The position numbers and the translations under genes are program-made. Shown here piece by piece: positions 52,683 through 61,993 of a stretch of DNA of 64,000 nt. Source of the DNA: Chryseobacterium sp. Leaf394. Lineage in GTDB: Bacteria > Bacteroidota > Bacteroidia > Flavobacteriales > Weeksellaceae. Every line of letters starts with the position of its first letter. Position 1 is the stretch's first letter. The stretch spans positions 213,671 through 277,670 of the forward strand of contig NZ_LMQH01000010.1 in assembly GCF_001424105.1 (NCBI RefSeq), read 5' to 3'. The notes under the pieces were generated by a model. The model worked only from the letters and a program-made list of their open reading frames with translations. It was not told where the DNA came from and made no database searches.

Positions 52683-55277
52683 ATGAATATAAATCAATAT
52701 ACCGTAAAATCACAGGAAGCCATCCAGGCCGCTCAGCAAGTGGCAATGGAATTCGGCAATCAGCAGATCGAACCACAACATTTACTGGAAGGAATCTTTC
52801 AGGTAGATGAAAACATATCGCCTTTTTTACTGAAGAAGTCTGAAGCAGATGCCACTTTGTTAAGAGAGCGAAACAGAGAAAATTTAGAAAGACTTCCTAA
52901 AGTACAAGGAGGAAACATCTACCTTTCGAATTCAGCCAACAAAGTTTTGTTGGATGCACCGAATATTGCCAAAAAAATGGGCGATGAATTTGTGACCATT
53001 GAACATCTTTGGCTTTCACTTTTGGAAACCAATTCTGAAGTTTCGAAAACACTGAAAGATATGGGCGTGACCAAAAGCCTTCTGGAAGGCGGAATCAAAG
53101 AATTAAGAAAAGGTTCGAAAGCCACTTCTGCAAGTTCGGAAGAGACGTATCAATCCTTAAATAAATATGCTAAAAACTTTAATGAATTAGCAGCAGAAGG
53201 AAAACTCGACCCGGTTATCGGACGTGATGAAGAAATCAGAAGGGTTTTGCAGATTTTATCGAGAAGAACTAAAAACAATCCAATTCTAATCGGTGAGCCA
53301 GGTGTCGGTAAAACGGCGATTGCAGAAGGAATTGCACACAGAATTATCAGCGGTGATATTCCTGAAAATTTGCAGGATAAAACTTTGTACTCTTTAGATA
53401 TGGGCGCTTTGATTGCCGGTGCAAAATACAAAGGTGAGTTTGAAGAAAGGTTGAAATCTGTTGTAAATGAAGTTATTAAATCAGACGGACAAATTATTCT
53501 TTTCATTGACGAAATCCACACTTTGGTGGGAGCCGGCGGTGGAGAAGGAGCAATGGATGCTGCAAATATCCTGAAACCAGCTTTGGCAAGAGGAGAATTG
53601 AGAGCAATCGGTGCAACGACTTTGAATGAATATCAAAAATATTTTGAAAAAGATAAAGCATTGGAAAGACGTTTCCAGAAAGTGATGGTGGAAGAACCGG
53701 ATACCGAATCGGCAATTTCGATTTTGCGTGGAATTAAAGATAAATATGAAGCGCACCACAAAGTAAGAATCAAAGACGAAGCGATTATTGCGGCAGTGGA
53801 AATGTCTCAGCGATATATTTCAGACCGTTTTTTACCGGATAAGGCGATTGATTTGATTGATGAAGCTTCGGCTAAACTGAGAATGGAAATCAATTCGAAG
53901 CCTGAAGAGCTGGACGTTCTCGACAGAAAACTGATGCAGATGGAAATTGAATTGGCGGCTATTTCGAGAGAAGGCAATCAGACGAAAATCGACCATTTAA
54001 AAGAAGATATTTCGAGAATTTCAGAAGAAAGAAACGAAATCAATGCAAAATGGCTGAAAGAAAAACAAAAGTCTGAGGATTTAACCTCCATTAAAAAAGA
54101 TATTGAGTCCCTGAAACTCGAAGCAGAAAGAGCTTCCAGAGCTGGAGATTATGCGAAAGTTGCTGAAATTCAGTACGGAAAAATCAAGGAGAAAGAAGAT
54201 GCTTTGCAAAAACTCGAACTGGAGATGCAAAACCATCAGAATGAATTGATTAAGGAAGAAGTAACTGCAGACAATATTTCAGAAGTGATTGGAAAATGGA
54301 CAGGAATTCCTGTGACCAAACTTCTTCAGTCTGAAAGAGAAAAATTACTGCACCTTGAAACGGAACTTCATCACAGAGTTGTGGGTCAGGAAGAGGCGAT
54401 AGAAGCGGTTGCAGATGCCATCAGAAGAAACAGAGCGGGTTTAAGCGACGAGAAAAAACCGATTGGGAGTTTCTTATTTTTAGGAACAACAGGAGTTGGT
54501 AAAACGGAGCTGGCAAAGGCTTTAGCTGAGTTTTTATTCGATGATGAAAACAATATGACGAGAATTGATATGAGTGAATATCAGGAAAGACATTCCGTTT
54601 CTCGTTTGGTTGGTGCGCCTCCGGGATATGTGGGTTACGATGAAGGTGGACAATTGACGGAAGCGGTGAGAAGAAGACCTTACTCAGTTGTGCTTTTGGA
54701 TGAAATTGAAAAAGCGCATCCGGATGTTTTCAATACATTACTGCAGGTTTTGGATGACGGAAGATTGACCGATAACAAAGGTCGTGTCGTGAATTTCAAG
54801 AACGCAATTATCATTATGACTTCAAATCTTGGTTCGCATATTATTCAGGAGAATTTTGAAAATATTACCGAGGAAAATCAGGATGAAATTGTTGATAAAA
54901 CAAAAATTCAGGTTTTTGATTTGTTGAAACAGACGCTTCGTCCGGAATTTCTTAACAGGATTGATGAAACGGTGTTGTTCCAGCCTTTACGAAAAAAAGA
55001 AATCGGAAAAATCGTTCAGTATCAGTTGAGAGGTTTCAATGACATGCTTGCAAAGAGAAATATTATGATGACTGCAACACAGGACGCTTTGAATTATTTA
55101 ACCAACAAAGGCTACGATCCGGTTTTTGGAGCAAGACCTTTGAAAAGAGTGATTCAGCAGGAAGTTTTAAATAAATTATCAAAAGAAATCCTCGCAGGAA
55201 CCGTAAATGACGGCGACAGAATTACGCTGGATTATTTTGAAGAGACAGGTTTGGTTTTCAGACCTGCAGAAAAATAA
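52683..55277 (+). CDS. clpB: ATP-dependent disaggregase ClpB
   Basis: An 864-residue Hsp100 chaperone. Clp-N repeats (1-145; QQIEPQHLLEGIF, VTIEHLWLSLLE), AAA1 with GEPGVGKTAIAEG and IDEIHTLVGAGG, the ~110-residue coiled-coil middle domain (about 400-510) that marks ClpB rather than ClpA/C, and AAA2 with GTTGVGKTELAKA and LDEIEKAHPDVFN. No ClpP-binding IGF/L loop needed or seen. It reactivates aggregated proteins with DnaK. Confidence 0.97.
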   Translation: MNINQYTVKSQEAIQAAQQVAMEFGNQQIEPQHLLEGIFQVDENISPFLLKKSEADATLLRERNRENLERLPKVQGGNIYLSNSANKVLLDAPNIAKKMGDEFVTIEHLWLSLLETNSEVSKTLKDMGVTKSLLEGGIKELRKGSKATSASSEETYQSLNKYAKNFNELAAEGKLDPVIGRDEEIRRVLQILSRRTKNNPILIGEPGVGKTAIAEGIAHRIISGDIPENLQDKTLYSLDMGALIAGAKYKGEFEERLKSVVNEVIKSDGQIILFIDEIHTLVGAGGGEGAMDAANILKPALARGELRAIGATTLNEYQKYFEKDKALERRFQKVMVEEPDTESAISILRGIKDKYEAHHKVRIKDEAIIAAVEMSQRYISDRFLPDKAIDLIDEASAKLRMEINSKPEELDVLDRKLMQMEIELAAISREGNQTKIDHLKEDISRISEERNEINAKWLKEKQKSEDLTSIKKDIESLKLEAERASRAGDYAKVAEIQYGKIKEKEDALQKLELEMQNHQNELIKEEVTADNISEVIGKWTGIPVTKLLQSEREKLLHLETELHHRVVGQEEAIEAVADAIRRNRAGLSDEKKPIGSFLFLGTTGVGKTELAKALAEFLFDDENNMTRIDMSEYQERHSVSRLVGAPPGYVGYDEGGQLTEAVRRRPYSVVLLDEIEKAHPDVFNTLLQVLDDGRLTDNKGRVVNFKNAIIIMTSNLGSHIIQENFENITEENQDEIVDKTKIQVFDLLKQTLRPEFLNRIDETVLFQPLRKKEIGKIVQYQLRGFNDMLAKRNIMMTATQDALNYLTNKGYDPVFGARPLKRVIQQEVLNKLSKEILAGTVNDGDRITLDYFEETGLVFRPAEK

Positions 55278-55305
55278 TTTTTTTTTTCATATTTAGTTTT
55301 TTAAT

Positions 55306-55338
55306 GAATCCGTCTCATAACAATGGTGAGTCGGATTC
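55306..55338 (+). terminator. Possible clpB terminator
   Basis: GAATCCG-T-CTC (55306-55316) pairs with GAG-T-CGGATTC (55328-55338), with one mismatch position. The following T stretch is short. 29 bases after the clpB stop. Confidence 0.55.
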
Positions 55339-55392
55339 GTTTGTACTTATTGAGTAGAAGATTATGTATATTTGAGAATAATTTACAAACCG

Positions 55393-55920
55393 ATGAAATC
55401 TGTTTCACAAATCAATTTCGAGAGAAGCATTGAAAAAAAATGGTTGATTTAGAAAGAGTCATTCTTTGATAAATTTGATACCTTCATTCATATCTTAATT
55501 GCTTTAGCTTTATGTTATATGACTTATTTTATAGTGATCAGTCAACAAACGTTTAATGAAAATGAAAGACTTTTTATCTGCGTATTTATTTTTGCATCAT
55601 TATTAACTATTTTGATTGCTTTCAAAAAAGTGACTGAGAAGAGGTTGAAAATTGTTGAAACAAAAAATACAGAGCAGGAAAACAAAAACCAATTAAAGAA
55701 AATTTCTCACGAAATAGGATGGTTTGAATTTCGAAACGATCTGAACATTTCAATATTTTATGAAGATGCTGGAGATTGGAATAAATACACGAAGATTTTT
55801 CTATTTAAAGATAATAAGATTTATTATACTGTATTGACTGAAAGATTCAGACTAAACTACCCAACTTTCACACAAAATAATGCTGTGAAAAAACTTTTAA
55901 AAAATTTAACTGTAATCTGA
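55393..55920 (+). pseudogene. Small two-helix membrane protein gene with in-frame TAG
   Basis: From ATG at 55393 the frame reads MKSVSQINFERSIEKKWLI, then TAG at 55450-55452, then continues open to 55920 as KESFFDKFDTFIHILIALAL and on through two membrane segments (TM1 about 32-52, TM2 about 63-80) and a ~95-residue soluble tail. The annotatable remainder starting at the ATG at 55519 begins in the middle of TM1, which argues that the longer frame is the ancestral gene. Function unknown. Either a disrupted gene, a sequencing error, or stop readthrough. Confidence 0.6.
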
Positions 55921-56023
55921 TTGATTAGTATAAATTCTAAATTTATTTAATATTGTAGTCAGTCACAATGTTTTCTTCTTGATATGTCACTAAAACTTTA
56001 ATTCGTAGAAGAATTCAGATTCT

Positions 56024-56059
56024 ATAAAAATCAGCAGAAAAATAAATTTCCTGCTGATT
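56024..56059 (-). terminator. Terminator of the protease/prodomain-like unit
   Basis: AATCAGCAG (56029-56037) pairs with CTGCTGATT (56051-56059); on the minus strand the stem is followed by TTTTTATA. It ends the two-gene unit 25 bases after the small gene. Confidence 0.82.
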
Positions 56060-56083
56060 CAAATCATTAAATAGGCATTGAGA

Positions 56084-56287
56084 TTAAATGCTGTTGTCTC
56101 TCTCTTCTTCCACACTCAAAACTCCGTCAATATCTTTGATGTCTTTCATTTTGAGTTTTTCAGGATCGATGATGATAATTCCTATGGCATCTAAAACCTG
56201 AAGAATGGTCGCTTCTTTTTTTCTGAGGTTTTCAGACACCTTGTCCAGAGTTCCCTCTTCTACTGATATAAGCCATTTTTTTTCCAT
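56084..56287 (-). CDS. Stand-alone subtilase-prodomain-like protein (putative I9-type inhibitor)
   Basis: A 67-residue cytoplasmic protein with no signal peptide. Its order of segments fits the beta-alpha-beta-beta-alpha-beta prodomain/inhibitor I9 fold: KKWLISVEE (strand), TLDKVSENLRKKEA (helix), VLDAIGIIIIDPEK (strand), KMKDIKDI (helix), DGVLSVEEERD (strand). VLDAIGIIIIDPEK closely resembles VLDKLGIIILNEKP in the N-terminal region of the protease encoded four bases upstream. A cognate inhibitor or folding aid supplied in trans is the best inference; no direct proof in sequence. Confidence 0.72.
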   Translation of the reverse strand: MEKKWLISVEEGTLDKVSENLRKKEATILQVLDAIGIIIIDPEKLKMKDIKDIDGVLSVEEERDNSI

Positions 56288-56291
56288 GATA

Positions 56292-57710
56292 TTATTTTGC
56301 TATGGGTCCGATAGGATCAATTGGAAATCTTGGATTTACAAAAGGTGGGATTTCTTTGATCGGAAATTTAATTGGCGGATTCATAATAAGTCTTGTTTTC
56401 GTCGGTGCCTGCACAAGGCCAGCCCCTGCATCTCTGGCAGGTAACGATAGCGCTTTTGCTGTTGAAGTAAGTTTTCTCCAAAGATTAATGCCTCTCAAGC
56501 CACTGGCTTGAGCCCAAAGCGCAGCAATACCTGCTACGTGAGGGGTTGCCATACTGGTTCCGTTCCAGGTTGCATATCTTGCTGGAAGTTTTGTAGAAGA
56601 ATACACTCCCACACCTGGACCTACGATATCTACTGCACCATAAGTAGGATACAATCCTCCGTTAGAGAAATTCGCAATGTTCATATTGATGTCCACTGCA
56701 CCTACAGCCATTATTGATGGGCAGTTTGCAGGATGCATTACCTGTTTTATCAAACCTGGTCTTGAAGAGTCATTTCCTGCGGCAGCAATAATCAGTGTGC
56801 CTTGAGCCAAGGCTCTGGCTGCGGCGGTTTCGTATACTGCAGAAAATCCTGTTCCTGAATACAGTCCACGTAAAGACATGCTTACAATATCACATCTGTT
56901 GGCAATTGCCCAGTTGATTCCGGCCAAAATCCCTGCATCAGGCCCGGATCCTGAATTGCTCAGTACTTTACCTATGTATAATTGTGCGGCATAAGCAATC
57001 CCGTATCTTTCAGAAGCAGAAGGCGAACTTTGAGGGCCGCATGCTGTACCCGAACAGTGCGTACCGTGTCCCTGCAAATCCTGAGTGGCTTCCCCCGAAA
57101 TGAAACTTTGATGAATAACAGATCTTCCTGCAAAATCCGGATGATTAAAGTCTAAACCGGTATCTAAAACGGCAACTTTTATTCCTGCTCCGTTGTAAGG
57201 ATTGTATTTTAAAATCGTTGTAGGAGTTACATTGGTCGCCTTCAATCCCCATGTGGAACCAACAGATTCTGCATCTAGCTGATTTTCTTCCTCTCCACTG
57301 TATTCTTCCTCCTCATTTCCCAGAAGCATTTCAGACAGTTGGTTTACAGCATCTCGGTAGCCGGAAACATATTTTTGTGTAGATTCGTCAACCATAGAAT
57401 TGATGGCATATACCATTCTTTCGCGTTCTACGATCATATTATTTTCCGTCATCGCACTGATGGCACCGTCGAGTTTTGGTTTTTCATTCAAAATAATAAT
57501 GCCTAATTTGTCTAAAACGATTCCGTCTGTTTGATTAAGGTCATCAGAAGTAAAAAATTCACTCTCAAATTCAAGTGAGCTTTTAATATTAAGACCCCCA
57601 ATTTCATTCATTTGTGAGACAGCATTCTGATTGTTCATGCTTTCAGGTAGTACCACAAGGTATCTTCCTGTAAATTCTTCTTTTTCCTGATTTTTGTTGT
57701 TCTTTGACAT
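56292..57710 (-). CDS. S8 family subtilisin-like serine peptidase, no signal peptide
   Basis: A 472-residue subtilase. The N-terminal ~100 residues form an I9-like prodomain (GRYLVVLPESMNNQ ... VLDKLGIIILNEKP ... MIVERERMVYAI), followed by an acidic linker (EEEEYSGEEENQ). Catalytic triad: Asp in VAVLDTGLDFNHPDF (about 180), His in GHGTHCSGTA (about 218), Ser in WNGTSMATPHVAG (about 385); oxyanion Asn in AAAGNDSSRPG. The ATG at 57710 is preferred over 57782, whose extension is basic and not signal-like. No T9SS domain or signal peptide, so it appears intracellular. The small prodomain-like gene follows by four bases. Confidence 0.92.
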   Translation of the reverse strand: MSKNNKNQEKEEFTGRYLVVLPESMNNQNAVSQMNEIGGLNIKSSLEFESEFFTSDDLNQTDGIVLDKLGIIILNEKPKLDGAISAMTENNMIVERERMVYAINSMVDESTQKYVSGYRDAVNQLSEMLLGNEEEEYSGEEENQLDAESVGSTWGLKATNVTPTTILKYNPYNGAGIKVAVLDTGLDFNHPDFAGRSVIHQSFISGEATQDLQGHGTHCSGTACGPQSSPSASERYGIAYAAQLYIGKVLSNSGSGPDAGILAGINWAIANRCDIVSMSLRGLYSGTGFSAVYETAAARALAQGTLIIAAAGNDSSRPGLIKQVMHPANCPSIMAVGAVDINMNIANFSNGGLYPTYGAVDIVGPGVGVYSSTKLPARYATWNGTSMATPHVAGIAALWAQASGLRGINLWRKLTSTAKALSLPARDAGAGLVQAPTKTRLIMNPPIKFPIKEIPPFVNPRFPIDPIGPIAK

Positions 57711-58079
57711 GATAAATAGTTTTTTTAAATTTTTACTTACTCTTTTCTGGATTTTCAGTTTCCTCCTTTTTGTTGATGACAAAGTTCAGAGAATAAAAAA
57801 TCTATTACGTCAGTAAAATCACTAAAGTTTCAGAGTAAAAACACTGAACTTTTTTTCAGGTAAAAAAACGGTTTTTTTTAGGGAAAACACGGTGAAGCAT
57901 TACTCGATCCATCTGAATACGGGAGTTTAAACAGCATTTTCACTGCTCAGAAGTTTTTGGAGTTGTAAGTGCATTATGAAAATATTTAATTTCTCCATCT
58001 AAAATTTGTGGTAAACGTAAATAATTTTTAAAATTTCAGCAGGGATTTAGTATTTCCAAGCAGAAATCTTTTATAAAAA
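57711..58079. other. 369-base intergenic region, nothing definite
   Basis: Region upstream of the subtilase and downstream of the barrel-protein gene, both on the minus strand. It is AT-rich. No gene, clear hairpin or exact TAnnTTTG box on the minus strand was found, although the protease promoter should lie here. Confidence 0.5.
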
Positions 58080-58640
58080 TTATTTTCCATTAAAATAATA
58101 CGTTATTCCAATTCTGTAGACATCCCGTTTTGCTTCGTAATAGGTTAGAAGCAATTGATCAAACTGTTTTGTGAAACCCTTTGAAAAAGTTCCTTCAATA
58201 GTAAAGTGTTTTGATAGTTTGTAGTCCAAACCAATGTCGGCGCTTATTCCAAATCTGTTTCGGAAATAATAGAAATTATTGAACTGCTCGTCAGGAATAT
58301 AATTCAGTTTCGGCCCTGCGAGTAATGAGAATTTTTTGTAGAAATTATATTTATAATAAATCGGTAGTTCTACAAAAGTCACCGATTCTGTATATGAAAC
58401 TGTTGGCGTAATTTGTATGTAAGATTTTACCGAAATCTGTTTTTCAACTACAAAACCAGCATACGCTTCGTCAATAATTCCGCTTAAATAGCCGGATGGC
58501 TCTCCTAATTCATCAATAGCATCAACGTCTGAATAATTCCAGCCAGCTTTTATACCAAATTGGATAGGATAATTTTGAGAAAAAGTAAAGATTGATATAA
58601 ATGAAAAAATAAAGATTAAAAAGTGTGTTTTCTTATTCAT
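58080..58640 (-). CDS. Outer-membrane beta-barrel protein
   Basis: A 186-residue exported protein: signal peptide (about 1-21, ending FSQ), then alternating amphipathic strands such as IQFGIKAGWNYSDVD, SYIQITPTVSYTES, FSLLAGPKLNYI and VYRIGITYYFNGK with an aromatic C-terminal strand, as in small porin-like/OMP_b-brl proteins. Role unknown. A TATATTTG box on its strand (complement of 58676-58683) overlaps the end of the preceding helicase gene and is a likely -7 element. Confidence 0.85.
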   Translation of the reverse strand: MNKKTHFLIFIFSFISIFTFSQNYPIQFGIKAGWNYSDVDAIDELGEPSGYLSGIIDEAYAGFVVEKQISVKSYIQITPTVSYTESVTFVELPIYYKYNFYKKFSLLAGPKLNYIPDEQFNNFYYFRNRFGISADIGLDYKLSKHFTIEGTFSKGFTKQFDQLLLTYYEAKRDVYRIGITYYFNGK

Positions 58641-58674
58641 AAATTTTAAAAATACTTTTTAAAAATGTTTAAAA

Positions 58675-61600
58675 TCAAATATAAATCAGCTGTGTTTTCA
58701 CAACATTTCTCCCCAGATTTTCCAAAACATTTTTGTAATTTTCAATCTGCAGATCATTCTTTTCGCTTTCTTCTCCGGTCTTAAAATCTACAATAACGTA
58801 TTCGTTATTATATTTCAAAATCCGGTCAGGACGGTAAATCTTTGTAATACCGTTTTCAGTGATCATAATGTCTTTTTCGTTGATCACTTCCCATTTTTCA
58901 TCAAAAAATTCCTGATGTTTTTCTATAATCTGAAGAAGATTTTTTTCGATATCAATTTTCTCTTCCAGCGTAATTTGCCCTTCAAGAATATACTTCTCAA
59001 GCACTTTTGAAATATCTTTTTTGGTATTAATTTTCGACAGAAGTTCGTGCACAAAAAGTCCGATCCTTACTTTCTCAATTCTTGTCTGATAATTTTTTGA
59101 TGGCGTCGCAACTTTTATAGAAGTTGTTTTCTCATTAAGGTTTTTAAGTTCTGTAATATTTTTAGTTTTAAATGTCGATTTTTTATGAAAAACCTTTTTC
59201 TTCAGCATTTCAGGTTCGGCAGGATATAGATCAAATTCGTCAGCATTTTCCGTGTTTTTAGACTGAACAAATTCCAGAATCTCAAGATTATTGGATGTTT
59301 TATTCGCTTTCTGAATATAGAAAAACAACTGCTCAACAGGTCTTGTAGTTGCAACATATTGTAAACATAATCTGTCGACGAAATTTTTATAAGAATTTTC
59401 CTGATTAAAAATCCCGATTTCTTCATCATACACTTCCAGATTTTTGCTGAACTGGCTGATGTTGACTGACTGTAAAACGTCCAGATCTCCGGTATCAAAC
59501 CAATTGGTAAATTCCGCATCCCGGTTTTTATTGATCATCGGAATAAAAACAATAGGAAATTCGAGACCTTTGGCTTTGTGGATTGTCATAATCTGAATTG
59601 CATCAATATTATCAGAAGCCTGAATGGTGTGTTTCGAAGCTTCCTCATCCCAGTATTTCAGAAATTCTTTTATGCTGGCTCCGGCATTTTGAGTAAAATT
59701 AAATAACATTTCAAGGAAATTCAAAAGGAAATCGGTTTCTTTATTTTCCACAGAAAATTCATTGATGTAAAACTCAACAAAATTATAGAGATTGAATTTC
59801 GGAAAATCATCCTGATGAAGTTTGACATCATACTTTTTTTGGATTTGCTCCGCGATAAGATCATGGTCAGAAATATTGAGGATTTCCTGCATGCCCACAG
59901 TGAAATCGTCCATCACAATTCTTCCCGATTTTCTCAGAAAATACATCATCATAATCAGGCTCGTCTTGTTTTTCCTGTTGCTCTGCCATCTCAGAAATTC
60001 GATGACGGCTTTCAGCGTATTCGAAAGATCAAGAGTCAGTCCTTTATCAGAAATGGTTTTGATATTCGTCGTTTCGCCTTTGTAATTCACAGTAAGATTT
60101 CCCAGTTTCTGAGAATAACTGAAAATATCAAAGTTGCCACGGCACAGAATGGTAATATCAGAAAAAGAAAACCCGTTATCCAGACTTTCCTGAATGTCTT
60201 TCTGCATTTTTTCGGAAGTATCGCTGTAAAAATCATCATTCGTAAGATTTTCGATGAGGTTTATTTTCACGCGGCCTTCCAACGAAGATTTTGGATTCTG
60301 CTCACCATCACTTCCGAAGATATTCTGATGTTCTTCATTCAAATTTTGAGAATGAAAGCGGTACAGATCATTATTAAAATTAACGATATTTTTTGCACTC
60401 CGCCAGTTGTCTTTTAAAACCAAAAGTGATGCTTCTTTCGGTGTGATTTCTTTTTTGCTGATAATGTCGAGCATCAACTGACTTTCACCGCCGCGAAAAC
60501 GGTAAATACTTTGTTTGGGATCGCCAACCAAAGTAAAAGAAGTGTTGTCACTCGAAACTGCATGATCTCTCAACGGCAGAAAATTCTGCCACTGCAATTC
60601 AGAAGTGTCCTGAAATTCATCAAAGAAATAATGGTGAAACTGCGATCCTACTTTTTCATAAATGAATGCCGAAGGCTCACTTTTGAGATTTTCATTAATT
60701 AAAATATTAAATTTTGAAAGCAAAACAAGATCGTTTTCTTCCTCAATTTTTTTCAGCTCATCCTGAATGTCTTTATTTACTTTTAAAGGCAGAAGTGCAG
60801 AAAGAATCTTTTCTTTTTTCTGGGTTTCAATAAAGATTTTAATGAGCTGAAGACGGTTTTCTAAAAGCTGATCCAGAATTTCCAGAATATCCTGTTCTTT
60901 ATGCTTCGATTTTGCTGCAGCGCCTTTTGCGAAAGTGTTTCTGGCAGATTCTTCATTGGTTGGAAAAGGAAAATCTTTTCTGTTTTTCTGGTAATAATCT
61001 GCAACTTTTACAAAAAATCCTCCCAAACCATTTTTTCCCTGAGCAAAATCTTCAAGTTCAATTGCTCTTTCTTTGAAAAGCTGAATAGAATTTAAAGCAA
61101 GTTCAAGCGACTTCTTTTTATTGGCTGAAATTTCTTTTCGAAGCCCATTTTTAATGTCCTCATATTTTTCATTATCAAAATCTTTATTTTTCTGAAGATT
61201 CTCATAATGAATGTCTTTCACGAATTCTTTTGCAGAATCGTAGAGATTTTTGTTGAGATTAATCCTTTCATTATTTTCAAGACTGTAATCCACATAGTCC
61301 ATAAACGAATTGGAAATGACATCGTTTTCCCCGATCTGATCGAGCATTTTATCGACAGCTTCAATTAAATAAGGTTCAGGATCAATTTCAAGATTAAAAT
61401 TTTTGGCTAAACCCAATTCGTAGGAAAAACTTCTCACGAGACGCGAATTAAACCGGTCAATCGTTCCGATATTCAAGGTAGAGTAGTTGTGAAGAACGTA
61501 ATCCAAAAGCTTTTTGGAGCGGTAATGAAGTTCATGAATATCTATTTTCAAACCTTCAGCTTCAAAAGCAGTCTGAATATTTTTTAAATCTGAATTCTCT

Positions 61601-61812
61601 GCATAATTTTCTTCAGTGAATCTTCCTAACCAGGAAAGAATTCTTTCTTTCATCTCGTTGGCAGCTTTGTTGGTAAAAGTCAAAGCAAGAATGTTTCTTA
61701 TTGATTGCTGCTGATTGGGATAGCGCAGGCAGATCATCAGAAGCCTCTGCACAAGAGCATAAGTTTTCCCAGAACCTGCAGAAGCATTGATTACCGTATA
61801 TGAATTTTGCAT
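58675..61812 (-). CDS. UvrD/RecB-like helicase-nuclease (AddA-like)
   Basis: A 1045-residue superfamily 1 helicase with a C-terminal RecB-type nuclease. Helicase motif I is NASAGSGKTYALVQRLL (about 8-24); motif Ia ALTFTNKAANEMKERI; motif II YFFDEFQDTSELQW; motif III LVGDPKQSIYRFRGGE; motif V/VI region IMTIHKAKGLEFPIVFIP and CLQYVATTRPVEQLFF. The PD-(D/E)XK end has YRPDRILKYNNEYVIVDFKTG. This is the AddA-like subunit of the AddAB recombination nuclease of Bacteroidota; the AddB partner is not in this window. Divergent from the carboxypeptidase-regulatory-domain genes. Confidence 0.93.
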   Translation of the reverse strand: MQNSYTVINASAGSGKTYALVQRLLMICLRYPNQQQSIRNILALTFTNKAANEMKERILSWLGRFTEENYAENSDLKNIQTAFEAEGLKIDIHELHYRSKKLLDYVLHNYSTLNIGTIDRFNSRLVRSFSYELGLAKNFNLEIDPEPYLIEAVDKMLDQIGENDVISNSFMDYVDYSLENNERINLNKNLYDSAKEFVKDIHYENLQKNKDFDNEKYEDIKNGLRKEISANKKKSLELALNSIQLFKERAIELEDFAQGKNGLGGFFVKVADYYQKNRKDFPFPTNEESARNTFAKGAAAKSKHKEQDILEILDQLLENRLQLIKIFIETQKKEKILSALLPLKVNKDIQDELKKIEEENDLVLLSKFNILINENLKSEPSAFIYEKVGSQFHHYFFDEFQDTSELQWQNFLPLRDHAVSSDNTSFTLVGDPKQSIYRFRGGESQLMLDIISKKEITPKEASLLVLKDNWRSAKNIVNFNNDLYRFHSQNLNEEHQNIFGSDGEQNPKSSLEGRVKINLIENLTNDDFYSDTSEKMQKDIQESLDNGFSFSDITILCRGNFDIFSYSQKLGNLTVNYKGETTNIKTISDKGLTLDLSNTLKAVIEFLRWQSNRKNKTSLIMMMYFLRKSGRIVMDDFTVGMQEILNISDHDLIAEQIQKKYDVKLHQDDFPKFNLYNFVEFYINEFSVENKETDFLLNFLEMLFNFTQNAGASIKEFLKYWDEEASKHTIQASDNIDAIQIMTIHKAKGLEFPIVFIPMINKNRDAEFTNWFDTGDLDVLQSVNISQFSKNLEVYDEEIGIFNQENSYKNFVDRLCLQYVATTRPVEQLFFYIQKANKTSNNLEILEFVQSKNTENADEFDLYPAEPEMLKKKVFHKKSTFKTKNITELKNLNEKTTSIKVATPSKNYQTRIEKVRIGLFVHELLSKINTKKDISKVLEKYILEGQITLEEKIDIEKNLLQIIEKHQEFFDEKWEVINEKDIMITENGITKIYRPDRILKYNNEYVIVDFKTGEESEKNDLQIENYKNVLENLGRNVVKTQLIYI
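58676..58683 (-). promoter_or_regulatory. Candidate -7 promoter box of the barrel protein gene
   Basis: CAAATATA on the plus strand reads TATATTTG on the coding strand, 35 bases before the start codon and inside the last codons of the helicase gene. Confidence 0.5.
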
Positions 61813-61966
61813 TTTTAAAGAGAATTAAAACTGCAAGTTAATATATTTTCTGCTTGATTTTTAACAGTAGGCACTGGTATTTTAACAATTCTGAATCAAA
61901 AATTGGTAAGTTTTGATAAAACGTGTTAATGCAGGTTAAAGTTTATTTTTAAACCTAAATATATTT

Positions 61967-61974
61967 TAGATTTG
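61967..61974 (+). promoter_or_regulatory. Candidate -7 promoter box
   Basis: TAGATTTG matches TAnnTTTG, 19 bases before the GTG start at 61994. Confidence 0.5.
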
Positions 61975-61993
61975 CTGAATAAAACAATGGCCT

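Noticed and set aside
59815-60417. 200-codon open frame antisense to the helicase-nuclease gene
   Set aside because: It lies wholly opposite a well-conserved coding region and its translation has no coherent domain or signal; a shadow frame.
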